Part shown: positions 22,331-35,114 of the stretch, in pieces
How positions within the stretch are numbered: position 1 is the stretch's first letter
How the letters are laid out: the number at the start of each line of letters is the position of its first letter
From: Amaurobius ferox
Taxonomy: Eukaryota > Arthropoda > Arachnida > Araneae > Amaurobiidae
NCBI GenBank assembly: GCA_951213105.1
Contig: OX578140.1
Span: 117,969,653 to 118,033,652 of the forward strand
DNA length: 64,000 bases
Direction: 5' to 3'
Position numbers and translations under genes: made by a program
The notes under the pieces: model-generated
The model's input: only the letters and a program-made list of their open reading frames with translations
The model's database searches: none
What the model was told of the DNA's origin: nothing

Positions 22331-24703
22331 AAAGTGCCACCCAATTTAGACCGGAACCCAGTGGGGGAGGCATCCACAGGGACTGTACCCTCCTTCCCCT
22401 ACCACCAACCTCTCGGAAGGACAACCACTGAACATGACTTAGATAAAATCCAAATTTTATTTGCCAGTCTAAATCGACATCCCTTTTAAACCATGAAATT
22501 GGCCTGCTCAGATGAGCACAGTATCTCAGTGTTTTCAATAAATTCAGCTTTCACCGTTTCAAGGCCAGTGCTCCATGGAGCACAGCTAGACCCCCCCCCC
22601 CTCCTCCCCTTTACTTCTCGAGGAAAATTGTACCTCCTATTCCAAATTCTGCGACTCGACAGATCTCAATTGTAATTCATTACAATAGGGATCGAAGAGC
22701 ATCGCCCGTTTCTTTTTGAAACTTCTTTTTCTGTAAATTATCGTTTTTACTATTTACCAGCCGACCCTTAGATTGGAGTTTAAAGGCAGCCTTCGGCTGC
22801 CGGGGCACTCCGTAATCAGTTTATCCGTCAAACCTTGAAACCATTCTTCACTAGTTACGGATAAGGCTCCTGTTACAGATAGGAGCCTTTAGTTGCGGCA
22901 AGGTGCTTTTTTAATGGCGTTTCATTTTTTTTCCTGGGTGTATAGGGCAGAGCATACTACGCACAAAGATTTCAGTTTTTCTGAATTTGCAACATTTTCT
23001 TTTCTGCGTTTTATTCCGGGACTTTGATTTTTGGTAAAAGTATTCCAACTTTTTCGCTAGAAATATTTCGTTATCGCTAAAGAAATCTTATTTGCTTTGT
23101 CTACGCTCTTCAAATGCGATGTGCCATACAGAATTCACACTATTTTGCAAAATTTAATAAACATTTATTGGAAAAGATGAAAAAAAAAGTCATCAGTGCA
23201 TTTGCAAGATGATAGAAAGTATGTTTAAGTACAGAATTCCCGAAATTAATGAGAGTTAACTTTAGCCGAAATGCGAATATGGGGAGGAGTTCTTAATTGA
23301 AGCAAATTCCCCATATCTTAGTAGTTAGTAAGATAAAAGGGATGTGGATATATTAATATTTAATCTTATCAAATGAGTCCTTAATTTGACTGAGTCTAGC
23401 TCAAAACTAATCTCGAATTTTGGCAAAAGATAGTAATTAATACACCCCCGTTACCTTGCCATTTGTTTTTATAAATCACTCTCTGAGAGTGCATACCAGA
23501 AGCTGCTCTGGTTTAACGTGTGTAGAATTCAAGTGATCAAAATTAGGCCGTTTGAATAAGAACACAAGTTATAGTTTAAATTCCAATAAACATTTATTAA
23601 AGTGTTAATAAAAATCATACTAAAATTATAATATTAATTATTAATTTTATCTTGATTAAATATATAAGCATAATTGTTGCAACAATTTTAAATTTAATTT
23701 TGTCATAATATAACTCAATTTTAGTTAACAGTATCTTTTTAATAATACACATACATCATTATCATTTTTGCTCGAAGCTTTTGATTCAATTTTAAATAAT
23801 CAGTATTATTATCAATAAAATTTCAGCAATCTCTATTCATTCAAATTACAAGTATCTAACTAAAAATTCAATATTATCTATATATATACATTTTTGAGAG
23901 TTTTCTCTCCAGTTCTCTTGTGGACCAGGACCTTATTAATCATTCTTAATTTATGCTTATTTTATAACAATAAATTCAAAATTTAACTTACATGCTTGTC
24001 TTGAATCAATTGCCACCAATGGCGTCAATAATTATAGGAGATTTGCCATATTTAGTTGTACACAGAAACACTTCAGATACACCTTGAAGTTCAAGTTTAT
24101 GCACTATTTATATTCTCACATTCTGCAGGTTCCATAGTTCTATGGGTCAGCAATTATTGCAGGGTGTCCAGATTCCTACTGTTGTGGCACTATGTCTATT
24201 GTACACAAGGTTCCATATTCACAGGTACACGTATTGTTGATTATCAATCTATGGTTGACTCTTTTCTGCAAATCTTGGAATCGGTGGTCTTCTTCAGGTT
24301 CTAAGCACTACGGTGAAGTATCAATAGCAATCTGTTTATTGAGATGCTTTACTGGATAAGCCGGTAATTTTTGACAAAGCCAAAATTGAAGTCAGCTTTT
24401 TCTATATTGTTCAAATTACGCTTCATAATGCACACAGTCTTTATTCCAATTCTATGACTTGCTTCATTATTTTCGAAGTCTGCATCAGATAGTTATTTTA
24501 TTCAATATATATATATTTGAGGATCGACAAAACAGTCATTGCATCACTTATTCAAACTTTAAAATGCATTTCAGCTCAAAGGATTGTTATCACTCTCAAG
24601 GTATCCTATGATGTTGAGTCCATAGTTATTAATTCATTAAGTTCTAAATCTTGGTCACATAGATTTAATATGGTGCAGAGCTCCAGTCCAGCACATCCTT
24701 CCT
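22331..24703. other. Unassigned intronic sequence
   Basis: An 11-nt C run is at 22591-22601. A short GC-richer stretch at 22770-22900 (GGCAGCCTTCGGCTGCC hairpin near 22785) and weak palindromes are visible, but no gene is. Confidence 0.4.
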
Positions 24704-24860
24704 CGTTGAAAGCAAATGTCGAAGTAAAAAAAATATCAAGTGGAGAATATCAGGATAACGAGGCCAACCACCACCTCCCTTGTTGAAATCAAATGTCAAA
24801 ATAAAAAAAATATCAAGTGGAGAATATCGGGATGACGAGGCCACAAACAACCTCCTCACC
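24704..24860. repeat. Tandem duplication, about 77-bp unit
   Basis: The block GTTGAAAGCAAATGTCGAAG...ATATCAAGTGGAGAATATC...ACGAGGCCA occurs twice, starting at 24705 and 24782, with scattered substitutions. Confidence 0.8.
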
Positions 24861-24993
24861 CGAAAAATCTTTTTCATTTCTTACTAGTCCATAGCGTATG
24901 GCTTTCTACATATAACTATGCGGAAGGATAACACAGTGATTAGGCTCCACTTGACCGGTTTGTGACCTTCTGCTCGCCACATTCCAAATCGAG

Positions 24994-25050
24994 GTTGTTG
25001 TTGTTGAGACCCAGACCGTCCGACCTACCAGAAATGTGTAACGTAAACAT
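24994..25050 (+). repeat. Interspersed repeat copy (same family as 22224-22330)
   Basis: It reads GTTGTTGTTGTTGAGACCCA, then GACCGTCCGACCTACCAGAA, and then decays. The single copy lacks the internal duplication seen at 22224. Confidence 0.7.
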
Positions 25051-27734
25051 TCTAAATCAAGGTGTGGAATGTCTCCATAATTTGAAGGGAGTGGGTGCTA
25101 ATGATCAACATGCCGCTAGCTTGTGGCATTGCTTAAACTTGTTATTCTCAAACTCTTTGATGTGTACCATCCTTCGCCTATATTGTTGGCGAAGCGTTGC
25201 ACTCAAGATGTGCCATTAATTTTGGCATCAATCAAGCTTAAGTGGCACTTCGAGGGATGTTTGAAGTATGTTTTTCGATTCTCGTGAGAACCGATTAACT
25301 TTGACCTTGCCTTGCTGTTGGCTTCACTTGCTCTTTTGAGTAGAGGAATAAAATCAGAATTTCAAATTCAGCTTTTCTCAAAATATTTCTATAATTTATA
25401 ATTTGCCATAAATACAATTCAAAAGCACAAATATTTAACCTAAATATTTAACCTAAGCAATAAACTTGTCATTTTCTCAGGAAAACCCGATTTTTTTTTT
25501 TTTTCATCTCCGTGGAAATATACACATCTTCAATATTTTAGAAAATGTTGATGGAATTTCAACATCAAAATCATTTTCAATTAAATCCTATTATTTGGAT
25601 GAAAATGGCTATTTTGGACTGAAAATTGACCCTAGCAAAAAGTTCCATTGCAGTATATTTATGGAGTTTTAATTGTATTAATTATAATAGTCTACTTATA
25701 CTAATAAAGTTAAAGATCAGCACAGTGAAATTTGTATTTAGAAATAAAGATTCTTAATTTCTTTTCTAAATACAAATTTGTTTAATACCGTTGTTTCTTG
25801 ATTTAAGAATCAACTGAAAAAATTTGAACGGTATTTAAAATTTTTATGATAATTAAAATTAATCACATTTGCCTTGTTTGGGAATTTTAAAAAAGAAAAT
25901 TTTCAAACGCGTTTCATTTATTTCAGTAAAAATATTACTTTTTATTAGGAACAGATGATTGAAAAATGATTTTATAAACTCTTTCAAACAATAAAATCAA
26001 CATCAAAGAAGCATAATTATTACATATCAAATTACAATTACATTATCAAATTTTTAATATTTATTTTTAAATAAATAATGTTCTGCTTTTAACATCTAAC
26101 CAGAGAGAGAAAGCAACAGCTTTCTTTTCCTGTGGGCACCCCATGACTTCACTATTTAAAAAACTTACTTTTAATTTCGAATGGTTTTCAAACATCTAGT
26201 TTAATTTTCTGCATTTTTTTTTACTAATTTCTTCCTTTTCTTTATTTAAAATCTTTATTCTTCTTTTCTTGCTCAGCATTTTTTATGTCGCAACACAGGA
26301 TCAAGAAGAAAAATAATACTTTGTAAACAATCTTTCTGAGACCCAAGTAGTAAGAAAAGCCAAGATAAATAAATCAATCACCACGTGCTTTACAGAGTAA
26401 CTACAAAAAGCTCACAGTAACAAGGGAAAGCAAGATTTGTAAGGAGATAAAAGATGACATCATTGTAGTGAGGGAAGATCTATTTTTAGATCAGTAAGAA
26501 GGGAAACTTCTTAGCTAGGAAGGGTTGTAGAAAGGTGGAGGAGGAGGAGGTGGAAAAAACGAAAATGAAAGGTTACTTTATTCCTTACGATCTAAATGTA
26601 AAAAAAAAAAATAGATAAATAGAGCGAAAAAAAAAATGTCCCGATCTTTTTGTTTTTTAATTCTTACCCCGTAATACCTAAAAATATTTTCAATATGGAA
26701 AAAGGCTTTAAAAAGGGCAGGTCGTTTTGGAAGAGGGATGAAAAGAGGCAGGGTGCAATTCTTCAAAATTAAAATGGGCAGGGCGCTGCGCCCTTCCGAT
26801 TTTAATCTAGAGTGAACACTAATTTATTAATTAGTAATTTATAAAAGACACTTTAGTAATATTGCGGAATTTTTTTTTATTTAAACGCAATCATCGGTAT
26901 ATTTCGTTTTATTTTTAAATATTTTCCATTTTTTCAATCTGTTTCCATCCACTAATATTTTTATATTTTTATGCTGGAATATTATCTTTTAAACATATTG
27001 TTGATGAAATTGAGATATATGTTTAGGATAACGAAATTAAATTTTTTTTATTTATTTAGGCATTCAGAATTATAAGTCTTATTAGAAATACATTTAAAGA
27101 GCATAAATTAGAATTTGATATATTTACACCCATAGTTAAATCTCTCATTTCAATTAAAATGAACATCCTTCTCATCTTAATTTTATAAACAAAGGTGCCT
27201 CTGCTAAAATATTAGATTAATATGGTGAGGGCCCACTTTAGTTGAAATGTTCCAAAAAAGGACTTCTAATAACTACCCTAAATAATCAACTTTTTTCAGA
27301 CATTTTTTTCTTTCAAACATTTTCTTAATCACTAAATTTGATACTATAATGCATTTTAGTTAACCAAGTATATCTTTTCATATGGATTGTAAAAAATTTT
27401 TATTTAATACATGTTTTTAAAATTAATTGTAATTTTCTATAACATTTTAGACCATTCCAGTAAGTTTTAGAAAAAGTGTTCCGAATTACGTAAAAACCCC
27501 TTATCCAGATTGCCTGAAGTCCCAAGCAGTCCAGATAATAGATCCTGTACTGTATAATGTGAAATATAGCAGAAATACAAATATAAAGCAATTAAATGCA
27601 AATCAAATACTAAACTCTTAAATCTAAATATTACTATGTACCTAAATTAGCACTTATTCTTATTCTAAATATAAAATATAACATTATTACAAACATCATA
27701 TTATATATCCTGAAATATTTTATGTAATCAGACA
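25051..27734. other. Unassigned intronic sequence
   Basis: AT-rich, with a T run near 25493-25504 and a purine-rich tract near 26530-26575. A small GC palindrome (GGGCGCTGCGCCC) near 26780 sits in a GGGCAGG context that looks like a decayed dispersed repeat. No gene is supported. Confidence 0.4.
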
Positions 27735-28775
27735 TCTCTATTGCATGTTTTGCAAGGTATCAGATTTTCAAAACAGGGTTCAATACAGTCCTACGTTGCT
27801 AATTTTGCACTCATGCACTCATAAAATGGTTGCTTGTAGCACTTTTCTTTCGGGGAACTTTTACAATAAACTATACCTTCTTCGAGATTTTTTCCCATTT
27901 GTATTAACACGTAAGCTAGAAAAATGTTGACCAGTTAAACGTAAAGGATTAGACACTGGAGATGTTGATTTTCCCGTTTTATGTGTTCAGTGTATTTTTC
28001 CATAATTTTATAAATAACCCTAGATTTAAACTCTAGCTCTGTAAGTTGCTGGCGTAAACAATTCATCTTGTTTCATAAACAATATATATGAATTTAATAC
28101 TGTCATGTCTAAGAAACCAAAAAATAACTTTCGGTACCAGTTTATTGTTTTTCTGAAAGCTGGGTAATGGTGCATTACCGAATCTCCCTTATCTATTCCA
28201 GTCATACTCTTATTATAATCAACCACGCAATGTGGTTTCAAAATGTTTTCTTGTGTGTTCCTGTCTTTCTTGACAATGGATATTATATTATTTCCATGAA
28301 AAGTTGTTAACATTACTACATCTTTTTTTTTATCTTTGAACCCAAAAATATTTACCCTTTTTTCTGAAATGTCAAGATTTGATTTTTTGGTAACTTCCGA
28401 GGTAAGTTTTCAGGCATGCCTTTCCTGTGGTTCAACACAGTACCATGAACATTGTTTGATGAACATCTGTTTGATTTGAAATAAGGTGTAATGTTAGTTC
28501 CAGAGAAACAAAAAATCTGTTGAGATACAGATGATATCCATGACCTGACAAATAAAGTCTTTACTATTCTTTCTCCATACAATCCGCTTGTTTCCAAAAG
28601 TTGTGTGTCTTTCCCTGTATACACCAAAAAGTTCCGTATGTAACCTGAAATGACTAACATAGTTTATAAATTTTAATTCCATATCATGAGCATTTAAATG
28701 GAATATATTGCCGAAAACCTAATCTCCCTTTCTATACAAATAAACTTTCATCAGTACAAATTTCCTGCCCTTCCC
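27735..28775 (-). pseudogene. piggyBac transposase relic (PGBD-like)
   Basis: Reading down the minus strand, the family landmarks appear in order. ICTDESL (first catalytic Asp) is near 28750 and QYIPFKCS.YGIKIYKLC follows. GYIRNFLVYTGKDTQ is near 28610, VKTL near 28540 and GTVLNHRKGMPENLP near 28425. MLTTFHG is at 28313, VDYNKSMTGIDKGD near 28225 and FRKTINWYRKLFF near 28145. NPLRLTGQHFSS is near 27930 and a C-terminal Cys-rich tail follows. There are several in-frame stops and frame changes, and the central DNWYTS-type motif and several tail cysteines are lost. The part before DESL is absent. piggyBac elements cut and paste at TTAA. This copy is dead and I could not place its ends. Confidence 0.88.
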
Positions 28776-29714
28776 ACTTAACATGCTAAACATACCACAC
28801 ATGAATCTTCAGTTAAAATAATCACAAAACTACTACCATGATAGAAATATTTCTTTTAAATATCTCAGTCGACATGCCTTTTAAATTGCCAGATAACTAC
28901 AAATGCTTGCGCGTGTGTTTGTTTATGTTATCAACTTAGTCAGTATCCTATGAAAAACAGAAAACAAAACTGAAATATCAAGGTCAATGATCCAAGGAAC
29001 TAACTTTGCAAAAATTACTGGGTTCTAGCGTCATCTAGTGTTATTTAAAATTTTTTGTAGAAACGTTTTAGTTTCCCGATGCATATTTGCATCAATAGGC
29101 TCCAATAGTCATGTCACGTTTGAAATAAACTTGCACCGACGAGCCAGGAAATGAGCAAAGTCTCCAAGGCAAGGCATACATGATATGTTGGTCCCGAACA
29201 GGTTAACCAGTTTTATATATTAATTATTTACAAATACTATACTTTGAAAACTTAAAAATATCTTAACCACAATATGCTAAAAATCTGCTAGAAAATTATC
29301 AATGGCTTTTGTTTAACTGAGATTCTCTGTGTGATTTTTAAAGGAAATAATATTTATTCTTTCTAAAACTCCCAAATACGTAAATGGATGCTTTGCCATA
29401 TTGTTGCTATGACTAAGTCTACTTCACAAACTACTTAAGTTTAATGATAATTATTATTAGTGTGGTTTTTCATTTTGATATTGTTTAAATTTAGGTGAGT
29501 GTCATGTTATTTGTGAAAAATGCCTCATATATTTTAGTATTACATATGACCATTTTCTGCGACGATTAATTAATAAAACCATGTTTGACCCAAAATGGCG
29601 GATCCATTAGCCTTGTCCTGGAAATTTTCATTCATGAGACATCATGTCCCATATCCAATCATTTTCTTAAGTTACCCTGTTTATAAAGGGTTGAAAATTG
29701 GGGATACATGAGAC
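28776..29714. other. Unassigned intronic sequence
   Basis: No gene or repeat boundary recognised. Confidence 0.4.
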
Positions 29715-32230
29715 CAGGGCTCGACAAATCCCGGGTGCCAGGTCAGCGTAGCGCCTAAAAAATTAGATATGTGGACTAGAAATTTTGGATTAAAAATCTA
29801 AAAATTAACAACAACAGAATTAGAGTTTAAAATAAATTTAAAAAAATTGCCAGACAGAAAATTTGACTAGAATTTACTTACATTGTTTTTCATGTTTTTT
29901 ATTATTAGCGGGGGATAGCACAAAATCAAAAATGGCCGAGATCAGAAAGAAAGAATGCTGGGAAAGGAAACCGGAGCAAATGCCCCTTAAATGCTGTGTT
30001 GTTTTCTCCTCTTAGCAGTCTCTGCAGTTCAAATATGTAGGCGCTACGTATGTGTCGACCAGCTATTGACTTCTTGTAGTCAGCATCTTGGATTCATCGT
30101 GTGCACATGTTTTGTTTGAAGTGGAAGAATTGTATATTTGTTGGTAACTTTTGGTAGTGAAGAACAAGAAAACAGAAAAAAAATAAGACGCAGTTTACCC
30201 CCCAAAAAATGGGTAATGTTGTGTGAAGCAGTCTCGTTTAACAAATTTCTTTGTTTTTCCACAACAAATGGCCGGCAATGGCGAAAGTGAAACAGTGGAA
30301 AAAAGGGACCTAACTGAAGAGGAATATATCCAATCTAAACTTTTTTCAAGTCAGTGCCATAAAAACCAAAGAAAATTTAAAGAAGATTGGTGCAAGGAAT
30401 TAAAATAGCTTGAATCCAACCAGACCCAAGGATCAGCGATGTGCAAAGTATGTGTTGCCTTTCCGGGTATAGCGGATCGTAATTCCAAGATAGTGAAAGG
30501 ATTTACTGGACCTTTTAAGTTGGAAACATTTAAAAAGCATGGTAGTCATACCAGCACAATAAATGTATGGAAGCAGCTGATGCTAAAATAGCTCCAGAAA
30601 CTATACCCTTGGCTATGTGTATAAAAAAATGGACAGTGAAATGTTTGCATACATGAATGTAATTTTTAATGTGGCTTACTGTACATAGCAAAAAACAACA
30701 AACCGTTTTCTGATTTTGAGGGTTTGTTAGATTTGAATAGGAAGTTAGGCATTACCATTAAGGATAACGAATAAGTATACTAATAACAAGAAATGTAAAA
30801 AATTTATCTCTTATATCGCAGAAGATCAGAATAATGATATCAGAAATGATTTATGTCTTGAACTGCAAAATGCTAAATTTGTGAGTTTATTATTGGATGG
30901 TTTAACTGATATGTCAGGCACCGAGGAATTAATTTTATATGTTAGATATATTAAAAACAGGGACATGAAAATGCAACTGCTGATAGGCATTTAGAAGTAA
31001 TTAGAAAGGAATTGGCCAAGTTAGGGTTATTGGATTGGCTTACTTCTAGTTCTATCCAAGATAAGCTATCTATCAAAAGAAGAACATTTTCTTAGTACTG
31101 TTGAATTGCATACTAAAAGTATGGTAAATTACCTTAAATCATTAATTGGTACACCAGGACCTCATGAAGATAAATTTCTAAATGAAACATCTTTAAAAGT
31201 CACGTAGCATACAGTTGCATAGTTTGAATACAGCATCAAGTGCAATTGTTAAATCAAAAAAGGAAACAAGAAAGATCAATCATGCATAAAGCATTGATTA
31301 TGAAACACTTGCCAACTTCAATGCAATTTTATTTAAACATCTCTAAAATGCGATACATTCCTCGGTAATATTTTAAAAATTATCACAATTCTACATTAAT
31401 TTATTATATTTGGAAACTTAAAAGTCCATAAAAAAATGAACTTCATTCAAATGACGTCAATTAAATATAAATCACCTGGTTCCTCAGTAATGTTTTTAAC
31501 ATTATCATAATACTACAATTATTTTTTATATTTGAAAACTTCATCAAAAACAACTGAAATTTATTCAAATGATGCCATCGAAATATAACACACCTGGCTC
31601 TCTCTATAAAAGCAGTATTTCATAAATATAATAAATTAATGTAGTATTGTGATAAGTTTTAAAATATTACCGAGGAATGTATTGCATTTTAGACATGTTT
31701 AAATAAAATTGCATTGAAGTTGGAAAGTGTTTTATAATCAATACTTTAAGCATGATTGATCTTTCTTGTTGTTACATTTACTTGGCCGGTGGGAAATAAA
31801 CTAGAAAATTGTGGAAACAATGAAATTTTAAAGCAAGTGGAACATTTTCAAAGGCAACTTTTTGTGCAAAATGTTGACAAAGATTTATTTACTTGCATTG
31901 CAAAATGAATTGTACAAGTTCAAAGTTATGGAGGAGGGTAAAAACTATTAGAACTTTTAGAATTAACATTGCACAATAAAGACAGATTTTATATTTTAGG
32001 ATTGTTCTTATCGATTGTATCTGATCTACCTGTTTCTACGGTATACTGTGAAAGAGGCTTTAGTCATATGAACTTAATAAAAAACAAGTTCAGATCATCA
32101 GTGGAAAGTGAAAGTTTAAATGACTTGACGATAAGCATGAATGGTCCATCTGGAAGATTTCAATCCAGCAAAAATTGTGGGTCAGTGGTACTTTGCCTTA
32201 AAAATTACAAGACATGTGTATGATCACCAC
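29715..32230 (+). pseudogene. hAT transposase relic with TTF-type zinc finger (ZNF862-like)
   Basis: A hAT-style terminus, CAGGGCTCGACAAATCC, lies at 29715. The frame starts at 30268 (MAGNGESETVEKRD). A zinc-finger segment follows (MCKVCVAF...GFTGPFKLETFKKHGSHTST, about 30437-30560). Then come KPFSDFEGLLDLNRKLG near 30700 and the catalytic block FVSLLLDGLTD.SGTEELI near 30880-30935. The C-terminal dimerisation region LPVSTVYCERGFSHMNLIKN lies at about 32020-32085. Frame changes, stops and an apparent internal deletion break it, and a 507-bp inverted-repeat element is inserted at 31264-31770. The right terminus was not identified. hAT elements move by cut and paste with 8-bp duplications. This one cannot encode an active enzyme. 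Confidence 0.85.
31264..31770. mobile_element. Inverted-repeat non-autonomous DNA element, 507 bp
   Basis: The outer ends are AACAAGAAAGATCAATCATG at 31264 and its exact reverse complement ending at 31770. The complementarity runs inward for about 140 bp at roughly 90-95 percent. The middle contains diverged direct repeats of the same arm sequence (CCTCRGTAATRTTTT...ATTATCA). It interrupts the hAT frame, so it is younger. A second partial copy lies at 38036-38205. Confidence 0.88.
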
Positions 32231-32693
32231 AGACCAAATGAAAAAGCTTGATCTTAAAATTGAAGGATATTTATACTTTTATTTGGTTTTGTGACTATCT
32301 ACATATTACATTTGTTAACTACCTTGTATATGTTTTTTTTTCTTTGCTTATTATCTTAAATAAACAATGGTTTTAAAATGGAATTAAAATTTTTAAGTAG
32401 TAAGTAAAAAATATAATTTAATATTTCAAGTACTAGTGTTAACCTCTGTTATATTGATGTAACTATTTACTATAAGTGGTTTGTACCACGGCCGGCATAG
32501 GCAAGGGAGGACCATGCCCTTCCCCCCCCCCTTTCCCTGCATTAGACAAACCTTTCTGGAAGCTAGCTTATAGTTTTAGCTTATCAACCAGGGTAAAGTT
32601 TAAGAATTGGGTGGTCCTGATAACATTCTTCTTTTAATGCACTGTAAAGGCTAGATGATTTCAGATTTTATATGTGTGTTTTAATGGAAAAAA
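32231..32693. other. Unassigned intronic sequence with a C run
   Basis: A 10-nt C run is at 32522-32531. Probably hAT 3' flank; nothing else recognised. Confidence 0.4.
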
Positions 32694-35114
32694 TTTGATG
32701 TGGGCAGCACATGACTTTTCCTGCGGATTTATATTCACGTTCTCTTTATTTATTTTAATTAAATTTATTTCACTTTTAATTCAATTTTCGTTCTCATTTG
32801 GTAACCGGACTTATTTTCAAAGGTAGCGTAGAGAAAATACGAAAAACTAAAATATCTCGAGAACGGCTAGTCCTTGTGTAATGGGGTTGGTCTTATTCTT
32901 TTCGTCGTTAAAAAATACGTATTAAACGAGCATTCATTGGATATATTTGAGTATACCTAGTTCTTTAGTTTAGTTTTTGATGATTTTTGCGGGCTATTTT
33001 GCAAAAAAAGGCAAGTTATTTTTTTCTGAATTGTACCAAAATCTAATTAGCACCAGAGTAACCCAGAAGTGACTCATCTACCGAATTTTGTGAAATTCGG
33101 TGCATTAGTTTTTCAGTTAAGAGTGGATACAAGCTTTTGCGGGCCATTTCGCAAAAATAGGCAGGTTCTTTTATCCGGAATCGTACCCAAAACTAATCAG
33201 CACCAGACTTGCCTACAAGTGACTTACCTACCAAATTTTGTGAAATTCGGTCCATTAGTTTTTTAGTTACAGTGGATACAAAATATGCACAGACACATAC
33301 ACAGACGTCACGCTAAAAATGGTTCTTTCGTATTCTAGAGGTCTCGAAACATGTAGATCCGTCGAAAACTCGAGTTGTGATTTTCGGTATGATTCCAATA
33401 CTTTCCCTATACATTACCATTTATTGCAGGGAAAGTAAAAATCTGATGTGGACAGCACATGACTTTCCCTGCAGACTTATATTAACGTTCTCTTTATTTT
33501 AATTAAATTTATTTCACTTTTAATTCAATTTTCGTTCTCATTCGGTAACCGGACTTATTTTCAAAGGTAGCGTAGAGAAAATACGGAAGACTAAAATATC
33601 TCGAAAACGGCTAGTCCTAGTGTAATGGGGTTGGTCTTATTATTTTCGTCGTTAAAAATTATGTATTAAACGAGCATTTAATGGATATATTTGAGTATAC
33701 CTAGTTCCTTAGTTTAGATTTTGACGATTTTTGCGGGCCATTTTGAAAAAAAAGGCAGGTTATTTTTTTTCGAATTGTACCAAAATCTTATCAGCACCAG
33801 GGTAAACCACAAGTGACTCCTCTACCGAATTTTGTGAAATTTGGTCCATTAGTTTTTCAGTTAGAGTGGATACAAGCTTTTGCGGACCATTTCGCAAAAA
33901 AAGGCGGGCTCTTTTATCCCGAATCGTACCGAAAACTAATCAGTTACAGATTCGCCCACAAGTGACTTACCTACCAAATTTTATGAAATTCGGTCCATTA
34001 GTTTTTTAGTTAGAGTGGATACAAAATCTGCACAGTCAGACAGACACACACACAGACATCACACTAAAAATGGTTTTTTCGTATTCTAGAGGTCTTGAAA
34101 CGTGTAGATCCGTCGAAAACTGGAGTTGCGATTTTCGACATGATTCCAATACTTTCCCTATACATTACCATGTATTGCAGGGAAAGTAAAAATCTGATGT
34201 GGGTAGCACATGACTTTCCCTGCAGACTCAAATTCATATTTTTTTTCTTTAATAATTCATTAAATTGAGTTTAATTGCACAAAATAACACTAAGTTTGCA
34301 TTTTTAATTCAATTTCTGTTTTTATTTGGTAATTAGACATTTTTCTAAAAGTGGCATAACTAAATTCAAAAAATCTCAAATATCTCGAGAATGGTTAGTC
34401 CTAGAGTAATAGAGTTGTTTTTATTATTTTCCTCATCAAAAATTACGTATCAAACCAGCATTTAATTGATATATTTGAACGTACGTAGCTTTTTTGCTTT
34501 TTTTAGATTTTGGGGGCCATTTCGTAAAAAATGGCAGGTTTTTCTTTTCCGAATAATACCAAAATCTAATCAGCACCAGAGTATCCCCCAAGTAATTTAT
34601 CTATAAAATTTTGTGAAATTTGGTCAATTAATATAGAGTGGATACATGACATTTTTGCGGGCCATTTCATAAAAAAAGGCAGGTTGTTCTTTTCCGATTA
34701 ATACCAAAATCTAATCAGCACCAGAGTATCGTGCAAGTAACTTATCTACCAAATTTTGTGAAATTTGGTCAATTAGTATTTTAGCTAGAGTGGATACATT
34801 AAATTTTTACGGGCCATTTCACAAAAAAAGGCGGGTTCTGTTTTTACGAATCGTACCAAAAACTAATCAGCACCAGGGTCATACCCAAGTGACTTACCTA
34901 GCAACTTTTATGAAATTCGGTCCATTAGTTTTTGAGTGAGAGTGGATACATACATTGCACAGACAGACAGACACACACACAGACGTCACGTTAAAAATGG
35001 TTTTTTCGTATTCTAGAGGTCTCGAAACGTGTAGATCCGTCGAAAACTCGAGTTGTGATTTTCGTCATGATTCCAATACTTTCCCTATACATTACCATGT
35101 ATTGCAGGGAAAGT
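32694..35114 (+). repeat. Hairpin-repeat family, three head-to-tail units (locus D)
   Basis: Units end at the AGGGAAAGT arm of the terminal stem near 33435, 34187 and 35114. Each next unit begins directly with AAAAATCTGATGTGG.AGCAC. Units 1 and 2 carry two internal subrepeats of about 150 bp, and unit 3 carries three (near 34511, 34656 and 34809). Units 1 and 2 are closely similar over their first part (TTTTCGTTCTCATT.GGTAAC). This is the best-preserved array of the family here. No coding frame. Confidence 0.9.

Noticed and set aside
28494..28682. A separate small protein within the piggyBac relic
   Set aside because: It is the neighbouring frame of the same transposase DNA after a frame shift, not a gene.
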